Origin: Hyphomicrobiales bacterium
GTDB lineage: Bacteria > Pseudomonadota > Alphaproteobacteria > Rhizobiales > Aestuariivirgaceae
Direction: 5' to 3'
DNA: 5,937 bases
Assembly: GCA_025356765.1 (NCBI GenBank)
Contig: JANXRO010000364.1
Span: 1 to 5,937, forward strand
Under the pieces are notes generated by a model, which made no database searches, was not told the origin of the DNA, and was given only the letters and a program-made list of their open reading frames with translations. A program made the translations under genes and the position numbers. Of this stretch, positions 1 to 5,515 are shown in pieces (within the stretch, counting starts at the first letter, position 1; every line of letters begins with the position of its first letter).

Positions 1-27
1 CGCATCTTATGATGTGCCTCAGAGCAC

Positions 28-56
28 TTGCAATCCCAACCGAACCTTTATATAGA
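28..56 (+). promoter_or_regulatory. Sigma70-type promoter of the tRNA-Glu gene
   Basis: A -35 box TTGCAA lies at 28-33 and a -10 box TATAGA at 51-56, separated by exactly 17 bp. The -35 box is preceded by C, as in the CTTG form common in alphaproteobacterial housekeeping promoters. Transcription would begin near 62-64, only a few bases before the mature tRNA 5' end at 66. The bases after the -10 box (57-62, CCGCGC) form a GC-rich discriminator of the kind linked to stringent (ppGpp) control of stable RNA promoters. The boxes and spacing are visible; stringent control is inferred from the family pattern. Confidence 0.65.
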
Positions 57-65
57 CCGCGCAAG

Positions 66-140
66 GCGCCCTTCGTCTATCGGTTAGGACGACAGCCTTT
101 CACGTTGTAAAGACGGGTTCGACTCCCGTAGGGCGCACCA
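66..140 (+). tRNA. tRNA-Glu (anticodon UUC), CCA encoded
   Basis: The 75-nt sequence folds into a complete cloverleaf. The acceptor stem GCGCCCT (66-72) pairs with AGGGCGC (130-136), followed by discriminator A137 and CCA at 138-140. The D stem is GTCT/GGAC (75-78 with 87-90). The anticodon stem ACAGC/GTTGT (92-96 with 104-108, including one G-U pair) encloses the loop CTTTCAC, which places anticodon TTC at 99-101 to read GAA/GAG. The variable loop is short (109-112), and the T arm ACGGG/CCCGT (113-117 with 125-129) carries the loop TTCGACT. All arms pair, so the gene looks functional. In most alphaproteobacteria this tRNA also supplies glutamyl-tRNA for tetrapyrrole synthesis. A T5 run follows directly (141-145). 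Confidence 0.97.
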
Positions 141-176
141 TTTTTCTTCCATTGGTAAGATTTGCAGGTTGTGTTT

Positions 177-213
177 AAGCCAGATGAGGCCATGATCTTG
201 CCTCACTGGGCTT
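177..213 (+). other. Imperfect inverted repeat / predicted RNA hairpin in the tRNA-to-LssY spacer
   Basis: The left arm AAG-CCAG-(A)-TGAGGC (177-190) pairs with the right arm GCCTCA-CTGG-(G)-CTT (200-213). This gives 3 + 4 + 6 base pairs with single-base bulges at A184 and G210 and a 9-nt loop (191-199). The pairing is too long to dismiss, but no U-run follows it in either direction, so it is not a standard intrinsic terminator. It could mark the 3' trailer of the tRNA transcript, protect an mRNA end, or shape the leader of the downstream gene. It covers the TTG at 212, which argues against translation starting there. Confidence 0.5.
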
Positions 214-232
214 GCAGAGCTATTTCCCAATT

Positions 233-1063
233 ATGACGAAAAAATATGTCAAGCGGTTCTCAAGCGTTCTAAGCGTGGCCCTTGGCCTCTATTTGGGCAC
301 TGCCTATTTGGTGGCGCCGCTTGTGTGGGCTGATTATATTTCATGGTCTGGCATAACCCAACATGCCGCCGTAACAACCACCAAACAAGGCCTTGCCGCT
401 GACCCGTTAAATTTTGGGCTGGTAGGAACCAAGGAAGAAGTTGTTTCTGCCATGCGCCAAGCCGGTTGGTATCCAGCAGACCCCGTAACACTTAAGTCAA
501 GCCTGGCCATCGCCAAAAGTGTGGCGTTTGACAGGCCCTATATTTATGCGCCCGTTAGCCCCTTGTTTTATGAAAACCGCAAACAAGATTTGGCCTTCGA
601 AAAGCCTGTGGGCAACAGTGCCAAAAAGCGTCACCACGCAAGGCTGTGGCAAGTTATGGATAAAGGTGTTGAGGGAAAACCCGTGTGGGTGGGGGCCGCA
701 ACCTTTGATGCCAGTGTTGGCCTAAGCCATCTGACATTTCAAATCACCCACCACATCAGCCCCAATATTGATGCTGAACGCGATGAGTTGCTGGGTGATC
801 TGGCCAAGGCCAAAGTTGTTCGCATGCTTTATCGTTTGCCTGCAGAGGGGCGAAGCCTGTTTGGCATGAATGGTGGTGGCGATAAATATCAAACCGATGG
901 CGATATTCATTTCGGCGTAGTGTGTGATGATGCCAAGCCGCAGGAATATCCGCCGCGCCAACTGGCCCAATCGCCCTTTGTTGCTTTAAAAGACCGGGTG
1001 TGGACTTTCGCCGAAAATTCGAGTGGAAACAGATCTGTGCCAGCCTCGTTGAGCAAGCGATGA
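233..1063 (+). CDS. LssY_C-domain protein, membrane-anchored, function unknown
   Basis: This 276-residue protein has a positively charged start (Lys3, Lys4, Lys7, Arg8) followed by one hydrophobic segment at about residues 12-33. That pattern suggests a signal anchor or uncleaved signal, with the rest outside the cytoplasm. Residues about 58-250 resemble the LssY C-terminal domain. The recognisable stretches are N60-x-x-L-V-G-T66, AGWYPADP (77-84), FDRPY (99-103), an RKQDLAFEKPVG motif (116-127) and RHHARLW (133-139). A TDGD motif near the end fits the final strand of the domain. The domain is named after LssY of the Legionella lss secretion locus, where it sits in a larger DedA/PAP2-type membrane protein; here it stands alone. 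Its biochemical role is not known. I chose ATG at 233; an in-frame TTG at 212 would add 7 residues but lies inside the hairpin, and neither start has a clear ribosome binding site. The stop overlaps the cupin start by 4 bp (ATGA). Confidence 0.85.
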   Translation: MTKKYVKRFSSVLSVALGLYLGTAYLVAPLVWADYISWSGITQHAAVTTTKQGLAADPLNFGLVGTKEEVVSAMRQAGWYPADPVTLKSSLAIAKSVAFDRPYIYAPVSPLFYENRKQDLAFEKPVGNSAKKRHHARLWQVMDKGVEGKPVWVGAATFDASVGLSHLTFQITHHISPNIDAERDELLGDLAKAKVVRMLYRLPAEGRSLFGMNGGGDKYQTDGDIHFGVVCDDAKPQEYPPRQLAQSPFVALKDRVWTFAENSSGNRSVPASLSKR

Positions 1064-1434
1064 AAATTTCCCAAAACCCAGATGCCATTGCGCCAGATGG
1101 TTCAGAGGTTCGCTTTCTGGCCAGAACAGATCGTGGTTCCATGGCGCAATTCACGCTGCATAACGGCAAAACATCAATGGCTGTGGCGCATAGAACGGTC
1201 GAAGAAGTGTGGTACTTCACGCAAGGGCAGGGGCAGTTTTGGTGCAAATCCGCTGCTGGTGAAGAAGTTTTGGAAATCCGCGAAGGCGTCACATTGTCCA
1301 TCCCCGTGGGCACGCATTTTCAATTTCGCAATACGGGTTCAGAGCCACTTGTTGCCGTCGCCACAACCATGCCGCCTTGGCCCGGTGAAAATGAGGCTTA
1401 TGAAGTTGAAGGCAAATGGGTTGCTTCGCTCTAG
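1060..1434 (+). CDS. Small single-domain cupin protein
   Basis: This 124-residue protein is the size of one cupin barrel. Cupin motif 1 appears as H44-R-T-V-E-E49 followed by the turn TQGQGQF (54-60), and motif 2 as IPVGTHFQFRN (81-91) with His86. His44, Glu48 or Glu49, and His86 are the likely metal ligands. The second histidine of the usual HxH pair is replaced by Thr46, so metal binding may be altered. The C-terminal part keeps the PPWPG turn (105-109). Such stand-alone cupins include isomerases, dioxygenase-like enzymes and plain ligand binders, and nothing here fixes the substrate. There is no signal peptide, so it should be cytoplasmic. ATG at 1060 overlaps the LssY_C gene by ATGA and has GAG at 1051-1053 as a modest ribosome binding site. 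A GTG at 1000 is in frame but would add a non-cupin tail lying over the LssY_C gene. The pair is probably one transcript. Confidence 0.85.
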   Translation: MKISQNPDAIAPDGSEVRFLARTDRGSMAQFTLHNGKTSMAVAHRTVEEVWYFTQGQGQFWCKSAAGEEVLEIREGVTLSIPVGTHFQFRNTGSEPLVAVATTMPPWPGENEAYEVEGKWVASL

Positions 1435-1455
1435 CTTTTCCCACCCAGTTTCCCA

Positions 1456-1461
1456 TATAAG
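1456..1461 (+). promoter_or_regulatory. Possible -10 box of a dapF operon promoter
   Basis: TATAAG sits in the 33-bp gap between the cupin stop and the dapF ATG. It matches the -10 consensus well, but the best partner at -35 (TAGCTT, 1432-1437, spacer 18 bp) is poor. A start about 7 bp downstream would fall at or next to the A of the dapF ATG, giving a leaderless or nearly leaderless mRNA. The ribosome binding signal here (AGG at 1463-1465) is only 2 bases from the start codon, which is too close for normal use and is compatible with that reading. Transcription could equally run through from the cupin gene. Confidence 0.3.
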
Positions 1462-1467
1462 CAGGCG

Positions 1468-2310
1468 ATGAGCTTTCACTTTCGCAAAATGAACGGGTTG
1501 GGCAATGATTTTGTTGTGCTGGACGCACGCCAAAACACCATCGCCATTTCTGAATCCCAAGCCCGCGCTATTGCAGATCGCAAATCTGGCATTGGCTGTG
1601 ACCAGTTGATTGTGATGGAGAAATCCAACTTTGCCGATGTACGCATGCGCATCTGGAATGCTGAAGGTGGCGAAGTTCCATCCTGTGGCAATGCTTCTCG
1701 CTGCATTGCCGATTTGATCTTTGACGAAAAGCATACAGGCCAAGCCACCATCGAAACTTTGGGCGGATTGTTGGTTGCCACCAAGGCTGGGGAAAAACTT
1801 GTCACTATCGATCAGGGCGTGCCGAAATTCGGCTGGGCCGAAATTCCACTGTCTGAACCCTTTGCCGATACGCGCCACATTGAATTGCAAGTGGGCCCGA
1901 TTGATGCGCCGCTCATACATTCTCCATCCGTTGTGAATGTGGGCAACCCGCATTGCATTTTTTGGGTGAATGATTTGGATGTGGTTGATTTTTCGCGCGT
2001 CGGGCCAATGCTTGAAAATCATCCTATGTTCCCTGAACGCGCGAACATTTCTTTGGCCAAAGTTGTGGCGCGTGATCATGTGATTTTAAAGGTGTGGGAA
2101 CGCGGTGCAGGCTTAACACAAGCCTGCGGCACAGCGGCTTGCGCCACCATGGCGGCGGGCCATCGCATCAAAATTATTGATGCAAAGTGCAAAATTTCTT
2201 TGCCCGGCGGAGACTTGTTCATGGCCGTGAATGAGGCCAACGGACACATTTTAATGACGGGCCCTGCCACATATGATTTTGAGGGCACCTTGCCTGAAGG
2301 CCTGTTGTGA
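1468..2310 (+). CDS. dapF: Diaminopimelate epimerase
   Basis: This 280-residue enzyme interconverts LL- and meso-2,6-diaminopimelate without a cofactor, the step before lysine and the source of the peptidoglycan cross-linking residue; it acts in the cytoplasm. Both catalytic cysteines are present: Cys73 in PSCGNASRC (71-79) and Cys220 in QACGTAACA (218-226). The substrate-binding residues known from the Haemophilus enzyme line up as Asn13, Gln46, Asn64, Asn160, Asn193 and the Glu211-Arg212 pair. The N-terminal MNGLGNDF motif (8-15) is typical. The length is close to the usual 270-280, with no gap or frameshift. ATG at 1468 is the only sensible start because the conserved FRKMNGLGNDF region begins at residue 5. 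The stop overlaps the GTG start of mtaB by 4 bp, so the two are probably translationally coupled. Nothing suggests that the enzyme is inactive. Confidence 0.98.
   Translation: MSFHFRKMNGLGNDFVVLDARQNTIAISESQARAIADRKSGIGCDQLIVMEKSNFADVRMRIWNAEGGEVPSCGNASRCIADLIFDEKHTGQATIETLGGLLVATKAGEKLVTIDQGVPKFGWAEIPLSEPFADTRHIELQVGPIDAPLIHSPSVVNVGNPHCIFWVNDLDVVDFSRVGPMLENHPMFPERANISLAKVVARDHVILKVWERGAGLTQACGTAACATMAAGHRIKIIDAKCKISLPGGDLFMAVNEANGHILMTGPATYDFEGTLPEGLL
2296..2300 (+). promoter_or_regulatory. Ribosome binding site fixing the GTG start of mtaB
   Basis: GAAGG inside the end of dapF lies 6 bases before GTG at 2307, good spacing for a Shine-Dalgarno site. No in-frame ATG exists before residue 21 of MtaB, and starting there would remove the first conserved cysteine. 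The GTG is therefore well supported. Confidence 0.7.
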
Positions 2311-3551
2311 GCCAGCCGCAAATTGAAACGTTTGGCTGCCGCCTCAATACTTTTGAGAGCGAGATTATGCGTGGCCACGCCGCCAAGGGCGGCTTGGAAA
2401 ACGCCGTTATTTTTAACACATGCGCGGTGACAGCCGAGGCCACGCGCCAAGCACGCCAAGCCATTCGCAAAGCGCACAGAGAAAACCCCACAGCTCAAAT
2501 TATCGTCACCGGCTGTGCCGCCCAAACAGACCCTGATATGTTTGCCGCCATGCCTGAAGTTTCCCGGGTGTTGGGCAACGAAGAAAAACTTCAAGCTTCT
2601 GCTTGGTTGGCCAATACCAATCGCCCCCGCGTTGATGTTGCAAACATCATGGACGTGAAACAAAACCGCCCGCCGATGATTGATCGTTTAACCGCAAGAA
2701 CACGCGCATTTGTTCAGGTTCAAAATGGGTGTGATCATCGTTGCACATTTTGCATCATTCCCTTTGGGCGCGGCAATTCACGTTCTGTTGAAATTGCCGA
2801 TGCCGTTGAACAGGTGCGCAGGTTGGTGGCTGAAGGGCACAATGAAATTGTTCTTTCAGGTGTTGATCTTACATCTTGGGGCAATGATCTTGAAGGTGCG
2901 CCCAAATTAGGAAAATTGCTCAGCCAAATTTTAAAATCGGTTCCAGATTTGAAGCGGTTGCGATTGTCTTCGATTGATTCAATTGAAGCTGATGAACAGC
3001 TAGTTGAGATGATCACCGGTGATCAACGCATCATGCCGCATCTGCATCTTTCGTTACAGTCTGGCGATAATATGATTTTAAAACGCATGAAGCGCCGTCA
3101 CGCGCGCGAACACTCAATTGAGTTTTGTTCTGATCTGCGCAGCCGCAGGCCAGATATGGTTTTTGGTGCCGACATTATTGCTGGCTTTCCCACCGAAACC
3201 GATGAAATGTTTGAAAACACGTTGAATATTGTTGATGAATGCGGGCTGACATATTTGCATGTGTTTCCATATTCGCCGCGCCCCGGCACACCAGCTGAAA
3301 AAATGCCACCCGTTGCTGGCCAAGTGATTAAACGGCGTGCCGCATTGCTTCGGGCCAAAGGTGAAGCAAGGTTGGAAAAATATTTGGGCCAACAGGTTGG
3401 CGAAACCCGCAACATATTGGTTGAAACGCCTAACGCGGGGCGCACGGAACATTTTGCGCTGGCAAAATTTGAAACGGCAATGGTGCCTGGTGCTTTGGTG
3501 AAAGCTAAAGTGCAATCAGCAACACCAACCCATTTGCATATGAGCATGTGA
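2307..3551 (+). CDS. mtaB: tRNA (N6-L-threonylcarbamoyladenosine(37)-C2)-methylthiotransferase MtaB
   Basis: This 414-residue radical-SAM enzyme converts t6A37 to ms2t6A in tRNAs that read ANN codons, using two 4Fe-4S clusters and S-adenosylmethionine. The N-terminal methylthiotransferase domain (about 3-95) carries the three cluster ligands Cys11 (FGCRLN), Cys39 (FNTCAVT) and Cys70 (VTGCAAQ). The radical-SAM domain (about 130-330) has CDHRCTFC with Cys142, Cys146 and Cys149, followed by IIPFGRGNSRS. The C-terminal part from about residue 358 fits a short TRAM RNA-binding domain. The first motif, FGCRLNTFESE, points to the MtaB branch rather than MiaB (ms2i6A) or RimO (ribosomal protein S12), although close paralogues can only be separated firmly by phylogeny. 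The gene overlaps dapF by GTGA and its TGA stop touches the ftsY ATG. All six cluster cysteines are intact. Confidence 0.95.
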   Translation: MSQPQIETFGCRLNTFESEIMRGHAAKGGLENAVIFNTCAVTAEATRQARQAIRKAHRENPTAQIIVTGCAAQTDPDMFAAMPEVSRVLGNEEKLQASAWLANTNRPRVDVANIMDVKQNRPPMIDRLTARTRAFVQVQNGCDHRCTFCIIPFGRGNSRSVEIADAVEQVRRLVAEGHNEIVLSGVDLTSWGNDLEGAPKLGKLLSQILKSVPDLKRLRLSSIDSIEADEQLVEMITGDQRIMPHLHLSLQSGDNMILKRMKRRHAREHSIEFCSDLRSRRPDMVFGADIIAGFPTETDEMFENTLNIVDECGLTYLHVFPYSPRPGTPAEKMPPVAGQVIKRRAALLRAKGEARLEKYLGQQVGETRNILVETPNAGRTEHFALAKFETAMVPGALVKAKVQSATPTHLHMSM

Positions 3552-4957
3552 TGGCCGGATTTTTCAAAAAACTATTCAATCGCATTGTCGGCAATCCAAT
3601 CGAAGAGGTTGTGGTTGAACCCGCAGCACCCGCCGCGTTGCCTGCACCAGCGCCGCAGCCACAACCCGAGCCGAAAGTAACGACTGTCAAACCAGTTGCG
3701 AAAACCAAGCAACCCGCCAAAAAAGCTTTAGAAAAAAAGGCGCAGATCAAAACACCGCCTGCAAAAAAAGCGGTTGCGAAAAAAGTTGCCGTGCAGAAAG
3801 TGGTGGCCAAAAAAGTAGCTGCTAAACCTGCTGCTCAGTCCACTTCAAAGTCAGTACCTTTGGCTGCACCGCAAAAGAAGTTGGCACCCACGGCAAAGGC
3901 TGTGGTTGCTAAGCCACGCCCCGCATCTGTCGTTCCTGAGGTTGCCAAGCCTCAGCCCATTGTTGTTGAAAAAGAAGTTCCGTCGCCGCCGGATTTAGTT
4001 CCGGCTACCACAATGCCTGTGGCCGAGCCTGTTGCCAGAGCTGGTTGGTTCTCAAAACTAAAAGAAGGGCTTTCCAAGTCCTCCAAATCCATCGGGGGCT
4101 CAATCACATCCATCTTCACCAAGCGCAAGCTTGATAAAGACACGTTGCAAGATTTGGAAGATACGCTTGTGCAGGCTGATCTTGGTTTGCCAGTTGCTGA
4201 GCGTATTATTGCAAGGGTTTCACAAGGGCGTTTCGACAAAGAGATTGATCCCGAAGAGGTGAAACAGATTTTGGCAGACGAAGTGGCCAAGGTTTTAAAG
4301 CCTGTGGAAGTTCCGTTTAACTTTGGTGCAGAAAAACCTTTTGTTGTTATGGTTGTTGGCGTGAATGGTTCGGGCAAAACCACCACCATCGGCAAGCTTG
4401 GCTCGATCGCTGCAGGCGAAGGCTTCAAAGTGATGTTTGCAGCATGTGACACATTCCGCGCCGCCGCCATTGAACAGCTGACCGTTTGGGGCAAGCGCAT
4501 CGGGGCTGAAACGATGAGCAGGCCAACGGGGGCAGATTCGGCAGGCCTTGCCTTTGATGCATTAAAAGCTGCCAAAGAAAACGGAACGGATATTTTATTC
4601 ATCGACACTGCGGGCCGCCTGCAAAACAAAGCCTATTTGATGGATGAGCTTGATAAGGTTGTGCGTGTTATTAAAAAGCAAGATGAAACAGCGCCCCACG
4701 CGGTGCTTTTGGTGCTGGATGCAACCACAGGCCAAAACGCACTTTCTCAAGTGGACGTGTTCAGCAAGGTCGCCGGTGTAACAGGGCTTATAATGACCAA
4801 GCTTGATGGCACAGCGCGCGGTGGCATTTTGGTGGCCATTGCAGAAAAGTTCAAACTGCCCATCCATGCCATTGGCGTGGGCGAATCCATCGACGACTTG
4901 CAACCCTTTGACGCGCAGGGTTTTGCCCGCGCCATAGCCGGATTTGAAAACACATGA
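3551..4957 (+). CDS. ftsY: Signal recognition particle receptor FtsY (SRP GTPase)
   Basis: This 468-residue protein docks ribosome-nascent-chain-SRP complexes at the inner membrane, forming a paired GTPase with Ffh. It starts with a short amphipathic segment MAGFFKKLFNRIVG (1-14), like the first membrane-targeting helix of Escherichia coli FtsY. Residues 17-41 are Pro/Ala-rich, and about 42-133 are Lys/Ala/Pro-rich and very basic. A second amphipathic stretch beginning AGWFSKLKEGL (164-174) comes before the N domain. The G domain has all its motifs: G1 GVNGSGKTTT (270-279), DTFRAAA (300-306), DTAGR (352-356), TKLDGTARGG (416-425) and GVGE (442-445). ATG at 3551 shares one base with the mtaB stop (TGATG) and has GAG at 3542-3544 six bases upstream, so it is preferred over GTG at 3548. 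The end overlaps yciB by ATGA. The basic A domain is the unusual part; the NG core looks fully functional. Confidence 0.98.
   Translation: MAGFFKKLFNRIVGNPIEEVVVEPAAPAALPAPAPQPQPEPKVTTVKPVAKTKQPAKKALEKKAQIKTPPAKKAVAKKVAVQKVVAKKVAAKPAAQSTSKSVPLAAPQKKLAPTAKAVVAKPRPASVVPEVAKPQPIVVEKEVPSPPDLVPATTMPVAEPVARAGWFSKLKEGLSKSSKSIGGSITSIFTKRKLDKDTLQDLEDTLVQADLGLPVAERIIARVSQGRFDKEIDPEEVKQILADEVAKVLKPVEVPFNFGAEKPFVVMVVGVNGSGKTTTIGKLGSIAAGEGFKVMFAACDTFRAAAIEQLTVWGKRIGAETMSRPTGADSAGLAFDALKAAKENGTDILFIDTAGRLQNKAYLMDELDKVVRVIKKQDETAPHAVLLVLDATTGQNALSQVDVFSKVAGVTGLIMTKLDGTARGGILVAIAEKFKLPIHAIGVGESIDDLQPFDAQGFARAIAGFENT
3719..3814 (+). repeat. Lysine-codon-rich imperfect repeats with A6-A7 runs inside ftsY
   Basis: Five adenine runs lie within 96 bases: A6 at 3719-3724, A7 at 3732-3738, A7 at 3763-3769, A6 at 3779-3784 and A6 at 3809-3814. 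They encode repeated PAKKA and VAKKV units (about residues 55-92), similar to the tails of histone-H1-like bacterial proteins. The run at 3733-3739 reads A-AAA-AAG in the zero frame, the same heptamer used for -1 frameshifting in Escherichia coli dnaX, and 3763-3769 reads A-AAA-AAA in the same register. The -1 frame meets TAA at 3823-3825. These low-complexity repeats may vary in length between strains. Confidence 0.7.
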
Positions 4958-5505
4958 ATGATTTGAAGCTGGGCCAAACCCAAAAAATGTTGCTCGATTT
5001 GGGGCCGTTGCTGGCGTTTTTTCTGGCCAATTGGAAATTTGGTTTGATCACCGCAACTGGCGTTTTGATGGCCGCCACATTCGTGTCTCTGGCCATCACC
5101 TATTGGATCACCCGAACCGTGTCGAAATTTACGCTGATCAGCGCGTGTTTCATTGCAGTGTTTGGTGCTGCAACTTTATATTTTCAAGATACGTGGTATC
5201 TCAAAGCCAAGGTTACATTGATTGAATTTTTGTTCGCTGGGTTTCTATTCGCCGGGCTCTATTTCAATAAGCTTTTTGTAAAAGATATTATGGGCCACGC
5301 ACTGGATATGCCAGATGACGCGTGGAAAACTCTCACCATTCGGTGGGGATTATTTTTCGTCGCCATGGCAATTTTGAATTTGATAATCTGGAAGTTTTTT
5401 TCTGAAAGCATGTGGGTCAGCTTCAAGGCATTTGGCTTGCTTGGTTGCACCATGATATTTGCTTTAGCCAACACGCCCTTCATGGCAAAATATATGAAGG
5501 ACTAA
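4954..5505 (+). CDS. yciB: Inner membrane protein YciB (septation protein A / IspA family)
   Basis: This 183-residue protein is very hydrophobic, with about five membrane segments (near residues 13-25, 30-50, 58-77, 87-104 and 128-149, and a further one at 154-174), close to the usual length of about 180. Conserved family features are visible: D15-x-G-P-L near the first segment, the VFGAATLYFQD stretch (69-79), the KAKVT motif (84-88) and WVSFKAFG (154-161). Loss of the homologue in Shigella blocks septation, and in Escherichia coli YciB is linked to envelope integrity and to the elongation and division machinery; its molecular activity is unsettled. The ATG overlaps the ftsY stop by 4 bp (ATGA), with only a weak GGA 11 bases upstream, so translation probably depends on coupling to ftsY. 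The gene closes the operon and ends 2 bp from the stop codon of the opposing gene. Confidence 0.95.
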   Translation: MNDLKLGQTQKMLLDLGPLLAFFLANWKFGLITATGVLMAATFVSLAITYWITRTVSKFTLISACFIAVFGAATLYFQDTWYLKAKVTLIEFLFAGFLFAGLYFNKLFVKDIMGHALDMPDDAWKTLTIRWGLFFVAMAILNLIIWKFFSESMWVSFKAFGLLGCTMIFALANTPFMAKYMKD

Positions 5506-5515
5506 GGTTATAACC
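5506..5515. other. Perfect 10-bp palindrome at the convergent gene junction
   Basis: GGTTATAACC begins directly after the yciB stop codon and contains the stop codon of the opposing DUF2177 gene (TAA on the minus strand, 5508-5510). A second ATAACC copy at 5524-5529 can also pair with GGTTAT at 5506-5511 across a 12-nt loop. Neither hairpin is GC-rich or followed by a T-run, so no standard terminator is visible for either operon. The palindrome may be coincidence. Confidence 0.35.

Noticed and set aside
14..27. Small hairpin GTGC/GCAC upstream of the tRNA promoter
   Set aside because: Only four base pairs with no T-run after it; too weak to call a terminator of an upstream gene.
141..145. 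T5 run directly after the tRNA as an intrinsic terminator
   Set aside because: No separate GC-rich hairpin precedes it, only the tRNA itself; it is more likely part of the 3' trailer.
212..232. TTG at 212 as the start of the LssY_C protein
   Set aside because: It is a rarer start codon, lies within the right arm of the hairpin and lacks a Shine-Dalgarno site. It cannot be fully excluded.
1000..1059. GTG at 1000 as the start of the cupin gene
   Set aside because: It would add 20 residues that lie wholly over the LssY_C gene, contain no cupin sequence and have no clear ribosome binding site; ATG at 1060 gives the normal ATGA overlap.
990..1063. Frameshift joining the LssY_C and cupin genes into one fusion
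   Set aside because: The LssY_C domain ends before this point and the cupin begins cleanly at its own ATG; two overlapping genes explain the sequence without any error.
1339..2079. Long open frame antisense to dapF (246 codons)
   Set aside because: It is the mirror of a clear, conserved dapF reading frame, has no recognisable domain and no ribosome binding site.
3548..3550. GTG at 3548 as the ftsY start
   Set aside because: The next codon is ATG with better spacing from GAG at 3542-3544; the N-terminal MAGFFKKLF fits known FtsY starts.
3952..4629. Long open frame antisense to ftsY (225 codons)
   Set aside because: It overlaps the conserved GTPase domain on the other strand; its Ser/Ala/Pro-rich composition is what reversed ftsY codons would give.
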